Below, in pieces: positions 34,537 through 42,192 of a DNA stretch of 64,000 bases. Position 1 is the first letter of the stretch, and each line of letters opens with the position of its first letter. The notes beneath the pieces were generated by a model that saw only the letters and a program-made list of their open reading frames with translations, had not been told where the DNA came from and made no database searches. The DNA is from Haloterrigena turkmenica DSM 5511 (lineage in GTDB: Archaea > Halobacteriota > Halobacteria > Halobacteriales > Natrialbaceae). The DNA lies in contig NC_013743.1 in the NCBI RefSeq assembly GCF_000025325.1, positions 3,782,001 to 3,846,000 of the forward strand. The letters run 5' to 3'. The position numbers were made by a program, and so were the translations under genes.

Positions 34537-34626
34537 CGCGAGAGGATCGATCGTCACCGGAGCGACTGGAGTAGCGATCGGATCCGACCATCGGCGCGCA
34601 GCGTCGCGGCGAGCGATAGCGAGGCA

Positions 34627-34726
34627 CGAACGGAGTGAGTGACTCGCATGCGAGACGCGACGCAACTCGCGAGGGACGAGCGAACGAACGGAGTGAGTGA
34701 GGGAGTCGGCTGGGGAGGGTGTGGAA
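34627..34726 (+). repeat. Dispersed repeat with exact 16-bp direct repeats and G-rich tail
   Basis: CGAACGGAGTGAGTGA occurs at 34627-34642 and 34685-34700. Between them is the palindrome CTCGCATGCGAG (34643-34654). The tail at 34706-34726 (TCGGCTGGGGAGGGTGTGG...) matches 18 of 21 bases of the reverse complement of 44521-44541. The gcgaacga...ggagtgag motif also recurs on that strand of the 44.6-kb array and, more loosely, at 17770-17800. This indicates a family of intergenic repeats. Confidence 0.6.
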
Positions 34727-34831
34727 CTCCCCGTTGCCAGCGCGAGAAAGAGGGGCAGTACGTCTTCCCGTATTTCGATTGGGGACTACCTGTACCGTCG
34801 GTTCGACTCGGCGGGCGGCGAGTAGCCGCGA

Positions 34832-35248
34832 TTACCGCTCTCGAGGCGAGCGCTCGCTGGTGCCGACATCGGCGTCGGTATCCCCCAGTAGAGCCTCGAA
34901 GCCGTACTGTTGGAACTGGTCGACGACCGCGGAGCGCTCCGCCTCGTCGACCGACTCGAGGAGCGCTGCCATCACGGCAGTCGCAGCGCGCTCGCCGGTC
35001 ACGTCGAGCGTCTCCATGCGCTGGTCGACCCGCGAGATGAACTCTTCCTCGGAGAACTGCTCCCCGGACTCGCCCTCGGTGAGGTGCTCGCTCAGGTCCG
35101 CGGGCAGTTCGGCCGCCAGGTCTTCGGCCTGATCGGTGCTCAGGCGCTCGCCGAGCGTCTCGAGGACGGCCCGCGTGGCGTCCGTCGCGCCGTCTTCGTC
35201 GGCGTCGGTGCGGTCGCTGACCGTCTCGACGATGGCTGCCCGTTCCAT
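34832..35248 (-). CDS. DUF2267 domain protein
   Basis: A 138-residue acidic, helical protein of the DUF2267 family: ATDATRAVLETLGERLSTDQAEDLAAELPADLSEHL, then FSEEEFISRVDQRM and a second similar half (AATAVMAALLESVDEAERSAVVDQF). The duplicated repeat is typical. Function is unknown; members are often stress-associated in halophiles. A closely related but frameshifted copy lies 105 bp upstream, so the pair is a tandem duplication. Start at MERAAIVETV, which aligns with the start of the neighbour (MERHDF). Confidence 0.86.
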   Translation of the reverse strand: MERAAIVETVSDRTDADEDGATDATRAVLETLGERLSTDQAEDLAAELPADLSEHLTEGESGEQFSEEEFISRVDQRMETLDVTGERAATAVMAALLESVDEAERSAVVDQFQQYGFEALLGDTDADVGTSERSPRER

Positions 35249-35353
35249 AGGCGTCTCCACGCCCACTCGCGCCCTGACTGTTCGGGCGGCAACTGCTGGG
35301 GCCGCGACAACGGTCACACCGGCCACTGCGACGCCGACCGCGAATCCGAGGCC

Positions 35354-35753
35354 TCAGCTCCGAGCGCCGGGTCCGGACTCCGGGATCGCCTCCTCGAAGT
35401 CGAGTTCCGCGAGCCGTTCGCGCAGTCGCTCGCCGTTCTCGTCGTCGACGTGCTCGAGCAGCGTGCCGATGACGCCCTCGACCAGTCGCTCCGGGTCGCC
35501 GACGGCAGCGCGGTCGGTTTGCTCCTCGATGCGCTCGAGGAACTCGTCGTAGTCGAAGCGACGCTCGGCGGAACCCTCGACGAGGTGGTCGCCGATCTCG
35601 TCGGGGAGTTGGCCGTCGAGGTGCTGCGAGCGGTCCTCGTCGAGCCGTTCGCCCAAGACCGACAGCACCGCCTGCGTCGCGTTTCGCGTGTCGGCTTCGC
35701 CCCGCGAGGTTCGCCTCGTACTGCACGGACTGGTAGAAGTCGTGTCGTTCCAT
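35354..35753 (-). pseudogene. Frameshifted DUF2267 domain gene
   Basis: Begins MERHDFYQSVQYEANLAG in one frame and continues EADTRNATQAVLSVLGERLDED...FEEAIPESGPGARS in the next. Together they give a full-length DUF2267 protein of about 132 residues that aligns with the intact neighbour (TDATRAVLETLGERL). The switch lies in a run of four C (35700-35703, GGGG on the coding strand); removing one base restores the frame. Either a very young pseudogene, a homopolymer sequencing error or a slippage site. All other positions look functional. Confidence 0.8.
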
Positions 35754-35915
35754 AGCGGCCCGTTGCACGGAGCCGTCCGTGGTGGTTGGACCAGAGAATG
35801 CTGGCGTCGCAGCGGGACCGCAGACGCGGTCGAACACCGGCGATAGCGCCGCGCTCGAGAGCGCCTCGCTCGAGCGACCGGCGATGCGTGGGAGCCCGAA
35901 CGGAACGCAACGATT

Positions 35916-36422
35916 TCACTCGAGCACCGACGACGGCCGTTTGAGGTACACCTCCTGTTCGGTCACCCGTCGATAGAGGTCGTACAGCGTCTCGACGGCG
36001 GCCTCGTCGGGCTCGAACCGGATGTGGGGCGCGCCGTAGTAGCCCCGACAGCTGATCAGAAAGAAGTACAGCGTCCGGTGGTGGGCCGGCGTCGCGTCGA
36101 CGACGCCTATCGACCGCCCGCCCAGATCGTCCGAGAAGTCGTTCAACAGCGCCGCGATGTCGTCGGCCAACTGCTCGTCCGGCCGGTATCGGGGCACCCC
36201 GAACGTCCGCTCCATGTGCGTCGTCGCCGCCTCGAGGAACGGGTTCGCGTCGAGTCCGGTCGGGTCGACGGCCCGAAACGTCTCGTAGAGGTCCAGAATC
36301 GTCGTGAGTTCCGCTCGGGTGACCGCGATCGGGAACACGGGCTCGCCGCGGGGCAGCGAGTAATCCGTGAACGCGTGCGACCGCGGGTCCGGCAGTCGGG
36401 AGAACACCTGCTCGAGCGACAT
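35916..36422 (-). CDS. Conserved haloarchaeal protein of unknown function
   Basis: A 168-residue soluble protein without recognised domain. Features: helical N-terminal half (LTTILDLYETFRAVDPTGL), LADDIAALLNDFSDDLGG, then a beta-rich part HHRTLYFFLISCRGYYGAPHIRFEPDEAAVETLYDLYRRV and EVYLKRPSSVLE at the end. The composition is acidic and codon use is typical, so it is real. No signal peptide or membrane helix. It may be co-transcribed with the gene upstream on the same strand (56-bp gap). Confidence 0.75.
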   Translation of the reverse strand: MSLEQVFSRLPDPRSHAFTDYSLPRGEPVFPIAVTRAELTTILDLYETFRAVDPTGLDANPFLEAATTHMERTFGVPRYRPDEQLADDIAALLNDFSDDLGGRSIGVVDATPAHHRTLYFFLISCRGYYGAPHIRFEPDEAAVETLYDLYRRVTEQEVYLKRPSSVLE

Positions 36423-36478
36423 GTGTGGTACCACAACGCAACCGAGTAAACGGTTACCGGTGGGCTCATCGAGTCGCG

Positions 36479-37003
36479 CTACTCGAGGCGAATCGTCGTC
36501 TCGTCGCTGGGCCGATACCGATCGGCGCCGGTCGCGACGAACGCCCGGAGTTCGTAGGTGCCGGGATCGGGGACGATCGACTCGCGGCGGTCGCCGTCGG
36601 TGCGCTCGAGGCGGCCGTTCCAGGTCACCCGAACCCGTTTGCGCTCCCCGCCGCGGAACCGAAACGTCGAGGGCCGCTCCGGGACGTAGCGGCGCTCGTC
36701 GCTGCCCTCGAGGTCGCCGTCGATCGTCCACCCCCAGCGGCGCCGCCGCGGCGTCGGCACCGAGACGGGCACCGGCAGCCGGTTTTTGAAGTCGACCGCG
36801 ATTTCGACCGGCTCGTCGCGCGCGTAGACGTCGCGGTCGGTCGCGATCGAGACGGCGACCGCCCGCCGGGCCAGCACCGCCGGAACCAGCGACGAGAGGA
36901 ACGTCGCGACCGTCGGTCGTGAGTCGTCGCGCTCGAGGCCGACGGCGTCCGCCGTCCGCGGACGCTCGGGCCCGCCGTCGCGTTGGGGCCGTGAACCGTC
37001 CAT
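36479..37003 (-). CDS. Conserved haloarchaeal protein, possible Ig-like beta-sandwich
   Basis: A 174-residue protein. After a polar tail (1-30) and a short hydrophobic stretch (TVATFLSSLVPAVLARRAVAV, about 31-50) it has the alternating pattern of a beta-sandwich: DVYARDEPVEIAVDFKNRLPVPVSVPTP, WTIDGDLEG, FRFRGGERKRVRVTWNGR, PGTYELRAFVAT, DETTIRLE. This resembles BsuPI-like or other immunoglobulin-type folds, but I cannot place it. Start chosen at MDGSRPQRD; the frame continues upstream with non-acidic sequence. Confidence 0.7.
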   Translation of the reverse strand: MDGSRPQRDGGPERPRTADAVGLERDDSRPTVATFLSSLVPAVLARRAVAVSIATDRDVYARDEPVEIAVDFKNRLPVPVSVPTPRRRRWGWTIDGDLEGSDERRYVPERPSTFRFRGGERKRVRVTWNGRLERTDGDRRESIVPDPGTYELRAFVATGADRYRPSDETTIRLE

Positions 37004-37264
37004 CGATCGAACGCTCGAGCCTCGCGTACTAAAATCGTTGGGCGCCGTACGGCCGTCGATCGCCGGAGACGCGTCGCGATCCGGCGAGTTCGAGGCGCCG
37101 ATCGGATGGATTCGAGTGGCTATCCGACGGGACTCCAGGCCCCGTTCGTGGGCATGTGAGGCGATGACAATATCACCACGTATAGTCGATAACACCGCCG
37201 TTACCAGGGGATACCGACGTCCGAGAACGGCTATTACAGTTCGGTCGCTACAGTAGGTTACAGA

Positions 37265-37714
37265 ATGATACCAGCTATCGAAACGGTACCGCTACAGACG
37301 TTCGACGGCCCGCTCGCAGCCGAACTGTTCCTCCTCGCTCGAGTCTTCTTCGGCGGCGTCCTCGCGTTCACGGGCGTGAACCACTTCCTCGATCTCGAGG
37401 GCATGGCCGGCTACGCCGAGCTGAAGGGCATTCCGGCACCGACGTTCTCGGTCGCGCTCTCCGGGTTCGTGCTCATAGCGGGCGGTCTCGGCGTCGTACT
37501 CGGCGTCTTTCCCGCACTCGCGGCGGGCGCGCTCGCCGTCTTCCTGCTCGTGGCGACGCCGACGATGCACGACTTCTGGGCCGTGCCCGAGGACCAGCGA
37601 CAGTCCGAGATGAACGCGTTCCTGAAGAACGTCGGCCTGCTGGGCGCGTCGCTGACGCTGGTCGCGCTCGGCGCCCTCGAGTGGCCCTACGCGATCGGGC
37701 TCGGTCTCTTCTGA
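37265..37714 (+). CDS. DoxX family membrane protein
   Basis: A 149-residue protein with four membrane helices (about 15-35, 55-75, 78-98, 118-140). The DoxX-family marks are FGGVLAFTGVNHFLDLEGMAGYAELKGIPAPTFSV and the later TPTMHDFWAVPEDQRQSEMNAFLKNVGLLGASL. DoxX-like proteins include quinone-linked oxidoreductase subunits and proteins of unknown role; nothing here singles out a partner. Monocistronic. Confidence 0.92.
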   Translation: MIPAIETVPLQTFDGPLAAELFLLARVFFGGVLAFTGVNHFLDLEGMAGYAELKGIPAPTFSVALSGFVLIAGGLGVVLGVFPALAAGALAVFLLVATPTMHDFWAVPEDQRQSEMNAFLKNVGLLGASLTLVALGALEWPYAIGLGLF

Positions 37715-37984
37715 GCGTCGCGAACGGAACCGGGAATCGAACCGCTCGTTTTCGGCTGTCTCACGTGTCTCGGTCGGTAGCCTACTCGAGCAGCGGTTGC
37801 AGTCGGCGACGGCGTCGTCCCGTTACAGCGCCGGCGAAACCGTCGGCTGCGCGCTCGGACGACAGGAGTCGTGACTACCCGCGTCAAAGAAGCCGTCGGA
37901 GGGAACCGATACGCGTCCGATCACCGGTGACCGGCGCGCGACCGAGTCCGCCGACGGGACAGAAATCCCGTATCCCACCCCCAA

Positions 37985-38149
37985 TTATCGCCATGCCGGA
38001 AGCGTCGGCGCGTCGTCAGCCTGCATGGAAAGCCAGGCGCCATCGGCCGAGATATCGGCGATGACGTACTCCGTACTCGAGTCCGTCGAGTCGATCGAAC
38101 CGACGACGGTGTCGTCGTCGGACGTCATGGCGTGGGGGTTCGTCGCCAT
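37985..38149 (-). CDS. DUF7556-type small protein
   Basis: A 54-residue protein with the haloarchaeal DUF7556 pattern: VVGSIDSTDSSTEYVIADISADGAWLSMQADDAPTLPAWR. It is acidic and probably a small beta domain; the function is unknown. A TATA box on the minus strand 27 nt before the ATG (38173-38179) indicates a leaderless transcript. Divergent from the four-CBS protein. Confidence 0.82.
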   Translation of the reverse strand: MATNPHAMTSDDDTVVGSIDSTDSSTEYVIADISADGAWLSMQADDAPTLPAWR

Positions 38150-38172
38150 GTATGAGAGTCTCTCCCAACCAC

Positions 38173-38179
38173 ATATAAA
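38173..38179 (-). promoter_or_regulatory. TATA box of the DUF7556-type gene
   Basis: The minus strand reads gtttatatg, centred about 27 nt before the ATG at 38149: leaderless spacing. Confidence 0.55.
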
Positions 38180-38247
38180 CTCATCGAATCGAACTATCCG
38201 ATCGAGTGACTGGTCGGGTCGGTATCGCGGGCACACGAAACACTGGG

Positions 38248-38253
38248 TTTATA
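38248..38253 (+). promoter_or_regulatory. TATA box of the four-CBS protein gene
   Basis: tttata, centred 28 nt before the ATG at 38279: leaderless spacing. It would also drive glyS downstream. Confidence 0.55.
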
Positions 38254-38278
38254 CTCATTTTCGCCGTACCGTGGGGAT

Positions 38279-39133
38279 ATGAACGTAGCCGACGCGATGA
38301 CGCCCCGCGAAGACGTGGTAACCGTCGAACTGCCGGGTTCGCGCTCGGACGTCCTCGAGTACCTTCAGGAGCGACCGTTCTCGTCCGTTCCGGTGCTCAA
38401 ATCGACTGAGGACGGCCTCGAGTACAGAGGGCTGATCTCCCGTGACGCGCTGATCGAACAGCCCGACGAGGACCAGCTCGTCATCCTGATGGACGAGGAC
38501 GTCCCGACGACGACGGCCGACACCAGCCTCGAGGACGTCGCGCGAACGATGGTCGAGGCGGGCGCGCGTCGCGTGCCGGTCGTGGACGGAGAGTTCGAAG
38601 GCATCGTCACGGTGACGGACGTGATCCACGCGATCGCGACGGGCGACCAGGAGACCGATGGAACCGTCGAGTCCTACGCGAGCAAGAACGTGAACACGAC
38701 CTACGAGGGCGCACCGCTCCCGGTCGCCGAGCGCGAACTCTCGTACGCGAACGTCCCCTACACCGTCGCGCTGGACGACGACGGCCGAATGAGCGGCGTC
38801 CTGACGGAGGTCGACGTCATCGACGTCGCTCGCATCGTCGAGGGCGAGGAGGAGACCGGCGACAACTTCGGCGATCAGGACGACGACTGGTCGTGGGAGG
38901 GGATCAAGGCCGTCGGCAGTCGCTACCTCCCCACGCGGGACATCGAGATTCCGGCCGAGCCGGTCAGCGAATTCATGAGCGACGACGTGGTGACGGTCTC
39001 GGCGAGCGCGTCGATTCAGGAGGCCGCACAGCGGATGATCAGCAACGATATCGAACAGATCCCGATGGTCACGGGCGAGGACCTCGTCGGCATCGTTTGT
39101 GACGTCGACCTACTGGAGGCACTCTATGAGTGA
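38279..39133 (+). CDS. Protein with four CBS domains
   Basis: A 284-residue protein built of four CBS repeats (about 1-60, 68-118, 135-185, 225-284), seen from VADAMTPREDVVTVE, FEGIVTVTDVIHAIA, MSGVLTEVDVIDVA and VSEFMSDDVVTVS with DLVGIVCDVDLLEAL. A linker with DDDWSWEGIKAVGSRYLP joins the pairs. Two CBS pairs usually form a disc binding adenine nucleotides. Its stop overlaps the glyS start by 8 nt, so it is translated together with glycyl-tRNA synthetase; whether it regulates it is unknown. Confidence 0.93.
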   Translation: MNVADAMTPREDVVTVELPGSRSDVLEYLQERPFSSVPVLKSTEDGLEYRGLISRDALIEQPDEDQLVILMDEDVPTTTADTSLEDVARTMVEAGARRVPVVDGEFEGIVTVTDVIHAIATGDQETDGTVESYASKNVNTTYEGAPLPVAERELSYANVPYTVALDDDGRMSGVLTEVDVIDVARIVEGEEETGDNFGDQDDDWSWEGIKAVGSRYLPTRDIEIPAEPVSEFMSDDVVTVSASASIQEAAQRMISNDIEQIPMVTGEDLVGIVCDVDLLEALYE

Positions 39134-40907
39134 GCAAGAACGCGCGGACGACAAGCGCGCGACCGCGACGACGAGCGAGGACCTGGTCGAACTGGCCAAG
39201 CGGCGGGGCTACTTCTTCCAGTCGTCGGGCGCCTACGGCGGCGTCGGCGGCTTCTACACCTTCGGCCCGCAGGGCGCGGCGCTGAAGGGCAACGTCGAGG
39301 ACGCCTGGCGCGACCGCTTCGCCGTCGCCGAGGGGAACATGGAGATCGACGCGCCCACCATCATGCCCGAGCCCGTCTTCGAGGCCTCGGGCCATCTGGA
39401 CGGCTTCGACGACATGCTCATCGAGTGTCCCGAGTGCGGCGAAAGTCACCGCGCCGACCACGTCGTCGAGGACAACACCGAGTACGAGGACGCCGAGAGC
39501 CTCCCCATCCCCGAGGTCGAAGAGGTCATCGCCGAGTACGAACTCGTCTGTCCGTCCTGCGGTGCGGGACTGGCGGGCCAGGCCGTCGACACGTTCAACC
39601 TCATGTTCGCGACGAACATCGGCCCCGGCGACTCCGATCCCGGCTACATGCGCCCCGAGACCGCACAGGGCATCTTCGTCGAGTTCCCGCGCCTGAAGGA
39701 GTACGCGCGCAACCAGCTTCCGTTCGGCGTCACCCAGATCGGTCGCGCCTACCGCAACGAGATCAGCCCCCGGCGCTCGATCATCCGCACGCGGGAGTTC
39801 ACGCAGGCCGAACTCGAGTACTTCGTCGACCCCGAGACGGACGAACCGGACCTCTCGACGGTCGCAGACGTCGAGGTTACCCTCTACCCGGCCAGCGAAC
39901 AGAACGAAGAGGACGGCGAGGAAATCCGGACGACGATCGGTGACGCCGTCGAGGAGGGGATCATCTCGAGCCCGTGGGTCGCCTACTTCCTGGGCGTCGC
40001 CAAGCCGTGGTACGACGCGGTCGGCGTCGACATGGACCGGTTCCGGTTCCGCCAGCACCTCTCGGGCGAGCGGGCCCACTACGCCAGCGACTGCTGGGAC
40101 GCGGAAAGCGAGGTCGACGGCAACTGGATCGAGATGGCCGGCTTCGCCTACCGGGGCGACTACGACCTCTCGAAACACGACGAGTACTCCGACGACCGCT
40201 TTACGATCTTCAAACAGTACGACGAACCGAAGACCGTCGAGCGCGCCACCGTCGACCCCGACATGAGCTATCTGGGTCCCGAGTTCGGCGGCGACGCCCA
40301 GGCCGTCGTCCAGAAACTCGATGACCTGGCCGCTCGAGACCGTGCCGCGTTCGAGGGCGACACCGTCGAGATAGACCTCGAGGGCGAGACCCACGAACTC
40401 CCGGTCGAGAAGACCCGCTTCGCGGTCGAGGAGCAGACCGAGGCCGGCGAGCACATCACGCCCCACGTCGTCGAACCCTCCTTCGGCGTGGACCGGCTGG
40501 TCTACACCGTCCTCCACCACGCCTACCGCGAGGACGAGGTCGACGGCGAAGAACGGACCTACCTCGACCTCGAGCCGGAAGTCGCGCCCACCTTCGTCGG
40601 CGTCTTCCCCCTCCAGAACGACGAGGAACTCGAGGCACAGGCGAACGAGATCGTCGCGGACCTGCGCGAGGTCGGCCTCTCGGTCACGTACGACGACTCG
40701 GGCAACATCGGCCGGCGCTACCGCCGTCAGGACGAAGTCGGCACGCCGTTCTGCGTGACCGTCGACTACGAGACCGTCGAGGACGAGGAGACGACCGTCA
40801 CCGTCCGCGAGCGGGACACGACCGACCAGAAGCGGCTCCCCGTCGACGACCTCGCGGAGACGCTGTCGGCGATCCGGGAAGGCGACCTCGCGTTCGAGGA
40901 ACTGTAG
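39126..40907 (+). CDS. glyS: Glycyl-tRNA synthetase
   Basis: A 593-residue class II alpha2-type synthetase that charges tRNA-Gly. Motif 1 region: RRGYFFQSSGAYGGVGGFYTFGPQGAAL (about 20-50). A zinc-binding insertion with CPECGESHR and CPSCGAGL (CxxC pairs near 100 and 150) is archaeal in type. Motif 2 is RNEISPRRSIIRTREFTQAELEYF, and motif 3 HVVEPSFGVDRLVYTVL. The anticodon-binding domain starts near 500 (PTFVGVFPLQNDEELEAQA). The chosen ATG overlaps the CBS gene; the frame extends 27 nt further without conserved sequence. Confidence 0.98.
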   Translation: MSEQERADDKRATATTSEDLVELAKRRGYFFQSSGAYGGVGGFYTFGPQGAALKGNVEDAWRDRFAVAEGNMEIDAPTIMPEPVFEASGHLDGFDDMLIECPECGESHRADHVVEDNTEYEDAESLPIPEVEEVIAEYELVCPSCGAGLAGQAVDTFNLMFATNIGPGDSDPGYMRPETAQGIFVEFPRLKEYARNQLPFGVTQIGRAYRNEISPRRSIIRTREFTQAELEYFVDPETDEPDLSTVADVEVTLYPASEQNEEDGEEIRTTIGDAVEEGIISSPWVAYFLGVAKPWYDAVGVDMDRFRFRQHLSGERAHYASDCWDAESEVDGNWIEMAGFAYRGDYDLSKHDEYSDDRFTIFKQYDEPKTVERATVDPDMSYLGPEFGGDAQAVVQKLDDLAARDRAAFEGDTVEIDLEGETHELPVEKTRFAVEEQTEAGEHITPHVVEPSFGVDRLVYTVLHHAYREDEVDGEERTYLDLEPEVAPTFVGVFPLQNDEELEAQANEIVADLREVGLSVTYDDSGNIGRRYRRQDEVGTPFCVTVDYETVEDEETTVTVRERDTTDQKRLPVDDLAETLSAIREGDLAFEEL

Positions 40908-40976
40908 CCCGACACCGGCCGATTCACCGTCTCGAGCGCGAATTCCGGTTTCGACGCCGCTACCCGCGAGATACCG

Positions 40977-40984
40977 TTTTATCC
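40977..40984 (+). promoter_or_regulatory. TATA box of the acetamidase/formamidase gene
   Basis: ttttatcc, centred 28 nt before the ATG at 41008: leaderless spacing. Confidence 0.5.
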
Positions 40985-41007
40985 CGTGGTGTCGTAGGAA
41001 GTATCAT

Positions 41008-41994
41008 ATGGGAGCCGAAGAGTTCGCGGTAGACCATCGGATCGACGCCGAAGACGACGCCGTTCACAGCGACTGGGACAACGGACGCGAGCCGGCCCTG
41101 ACGGTCCAGCCGGGGAACGTCGTCCGTGTCTCGTGTCGGGACGCGACGAACGGACAGCTCAACCCGGCGTCGACGCCCGCAGACGTCGCCGCGCTCGACA
41201 TCGATCTGATCCACGCGCTGACCGGCCCGATCGCGGTCGAGGGCGCCCGACCAGGAGATGTCCTCGAGGTCGAACTGCTCGACCTCGAACACGAGGGCGT
41301 CGGCTACACGCTGGTCCTCCCGGGACCGGCGGAGCTCGGAGTGTTGGCCGACGAGTTCCCCGACCCGGCGTTGCACGTCTGGGACCTCGAGGGCGACGTC
41401 GGCCGCTTCGTGGACGGGATCGAGGTGCCGCTGGCTCCGTTCCCCGGCATCGTCGGCGTCGCGCCCGCCGAGGACGGCGCCCACGGCACGTTTCCGCCGC
41501 GGGACGTCGGCGGGAACATGGACGTCAAGCAGCTCATGGCGGGCTCGAGGGTCTATCTCCCCGTGGCGGTCGAGGACGCCCTGTTCAGTATCGGCGACTG
41601 CCACGCCGCGCAGGGCGACGGGGAGGTCTGTGGGACCGGCATCGAAGCGCCGATGACCGTCACCTGCCGGTTCGACCTGCGCTCGGACCTGTCGATCGAC
41701 CGGCCGCAGTTCGAGACCGCGGGCCCGTTCACCCCGACCGGCCGTGACGAGCCGATGTACGGAACGACGGGCATCGCCGACGACCTGATGACGGCGACCA
41801 GACGAGCCGTCCGAAGCATGGTCGACCACCTCCAGGATGAGCGCGGGCTCGAGCGGGACGACGCCTACATGCTGTGTTCGACGGCCGTCGACCTGAAGAT
41901 AAACGAGGCCGTCAACGCGCCGAACTGGGTCGTCTCCGCGTACCTCCCGGAGAGCATCTTTCCGGAAGCGAAGCGGCGTCCCACGCGGGCGTAA
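41008..41994 (+). CDS. Acetamidase/formamidase family protein
   Basis: A 328-residue amidase of the FmdA/AmdA family, hydrolysing formamide, acetamide or similar short amides to ammonia and acid. Seen: the PGDVLEVELLDLE core (about 80-92), the GIVGVAPAEDGAHGTFPPRDVGGNMDVKQL segment (about 148-175) with HGTFPPR, and the metal-site stretch FSIGDCHAAQGDGEVCGTGIE (about 195-215). YMLCSTAVDLKINEAVNAPNWVVS closes the fold. Length is near the family norm. A single gene with no transporter nearby. Confidence 0.95.
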   Translation: MGAEEFAVDHRIDAEDDAVHSDWDNGREPALTVQPGNVVRVSCRDATNGQLNPASTPADVAALDIDLIHALTGPIAVEGARPGDVLEVELLDLEHEGVGYTLVLPGPAELGVLADEFPDPALHVWDLEGDVGRFVDGIEVPLAPFPGIVGVAPAEDGAHGTFPPRDVGGNMDVKQLMAGSRVYLPVAVEDALFSIGDCHAAQGDGEVCGTGIEAPMTVTCRFDLRSDLSIDRPQFETAGPFTPTGRDEPMYGTTGIADDLMTATRRAVRSMVDHLQDERGLERDDAYMLCSTAVDLKINEAVNAPNWVVSAYLPESIFPEAKRRPTRA

Positions 41995-42014
41995 CGTCCT
42001 TCTGATAGAATCCC

Positions 42015-42022
42015 ATTTATTC
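42015..42022 (+). promoter_or_regulatory. TATA-like element before the regulator operon
   Basis: atttattc, centred 25 nt before the ATG at 42043 and about 170 nt before the GTG of the PAS-HTH_10 gene. It fits a leaderless start of the small ORF or a long leader of the regulator. Confidence 0.42.
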
Positions 42023-42042
42023 CTCGGCCTCCTCTCACTCGT

Positions 42043-42192
42043 ATGGAGCAGCGCCGATTCGCCGAGACGCCGTCAGAGGGGGGCGAGCGTGCTCGACCGT
42101 TCGATGGCGACCAGCGCGACCGCGACCGGCCCGGCGAGAGGGACGACCGTCGGGGACGGAGCGCCCGACCGCACGAGGCGATGAGACGGTGA
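42043..42192 (+). CDS. Candidate small charged protein coupled to a PAS-HTH_10 regulator
   Basis: Encodes 49 residues starting MEQRRFAETPSEGGERARPF, followed by arginine/aspartate-rich disordered sequence ending PHEAMRR. The ATG is at leaderless distance from a TATA-like element. The stop overlaps the GTG of the next gene (GTGA), so ribosomes reading this ORF would deliver translation to the regulator. No homologue is known to me. It may be a leader peptide or simply untranslated leader. Confidence 0.4.
   Translation: MEQRRFAETPSEGGERARPFDGDQRDRDRPGERDDRRGRSARPHEAMRR

Larger units (their letters stand above)
34491..34831. other. 341-bp non-coding region with repeat motifs
   Basis: A T5 run at 34532-34536 may end the DUF7553 transcript. 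From about 34600 the sequence becomes repetitive: a 16-bp direct repeat, a palindrome and a conserved G-rich tail shared with the 44.5-kb array. No protein is supported; the ORFs that cross it are basic and mirror the repeat. Confidence 0.6.

Noticed and set aside
37715-37984. Possible small genes after DoxX
   Set aside because: Only basic shadow ORFs and a 10-bp palindrome tcaccggtga were seen; no promoter or conserved product.
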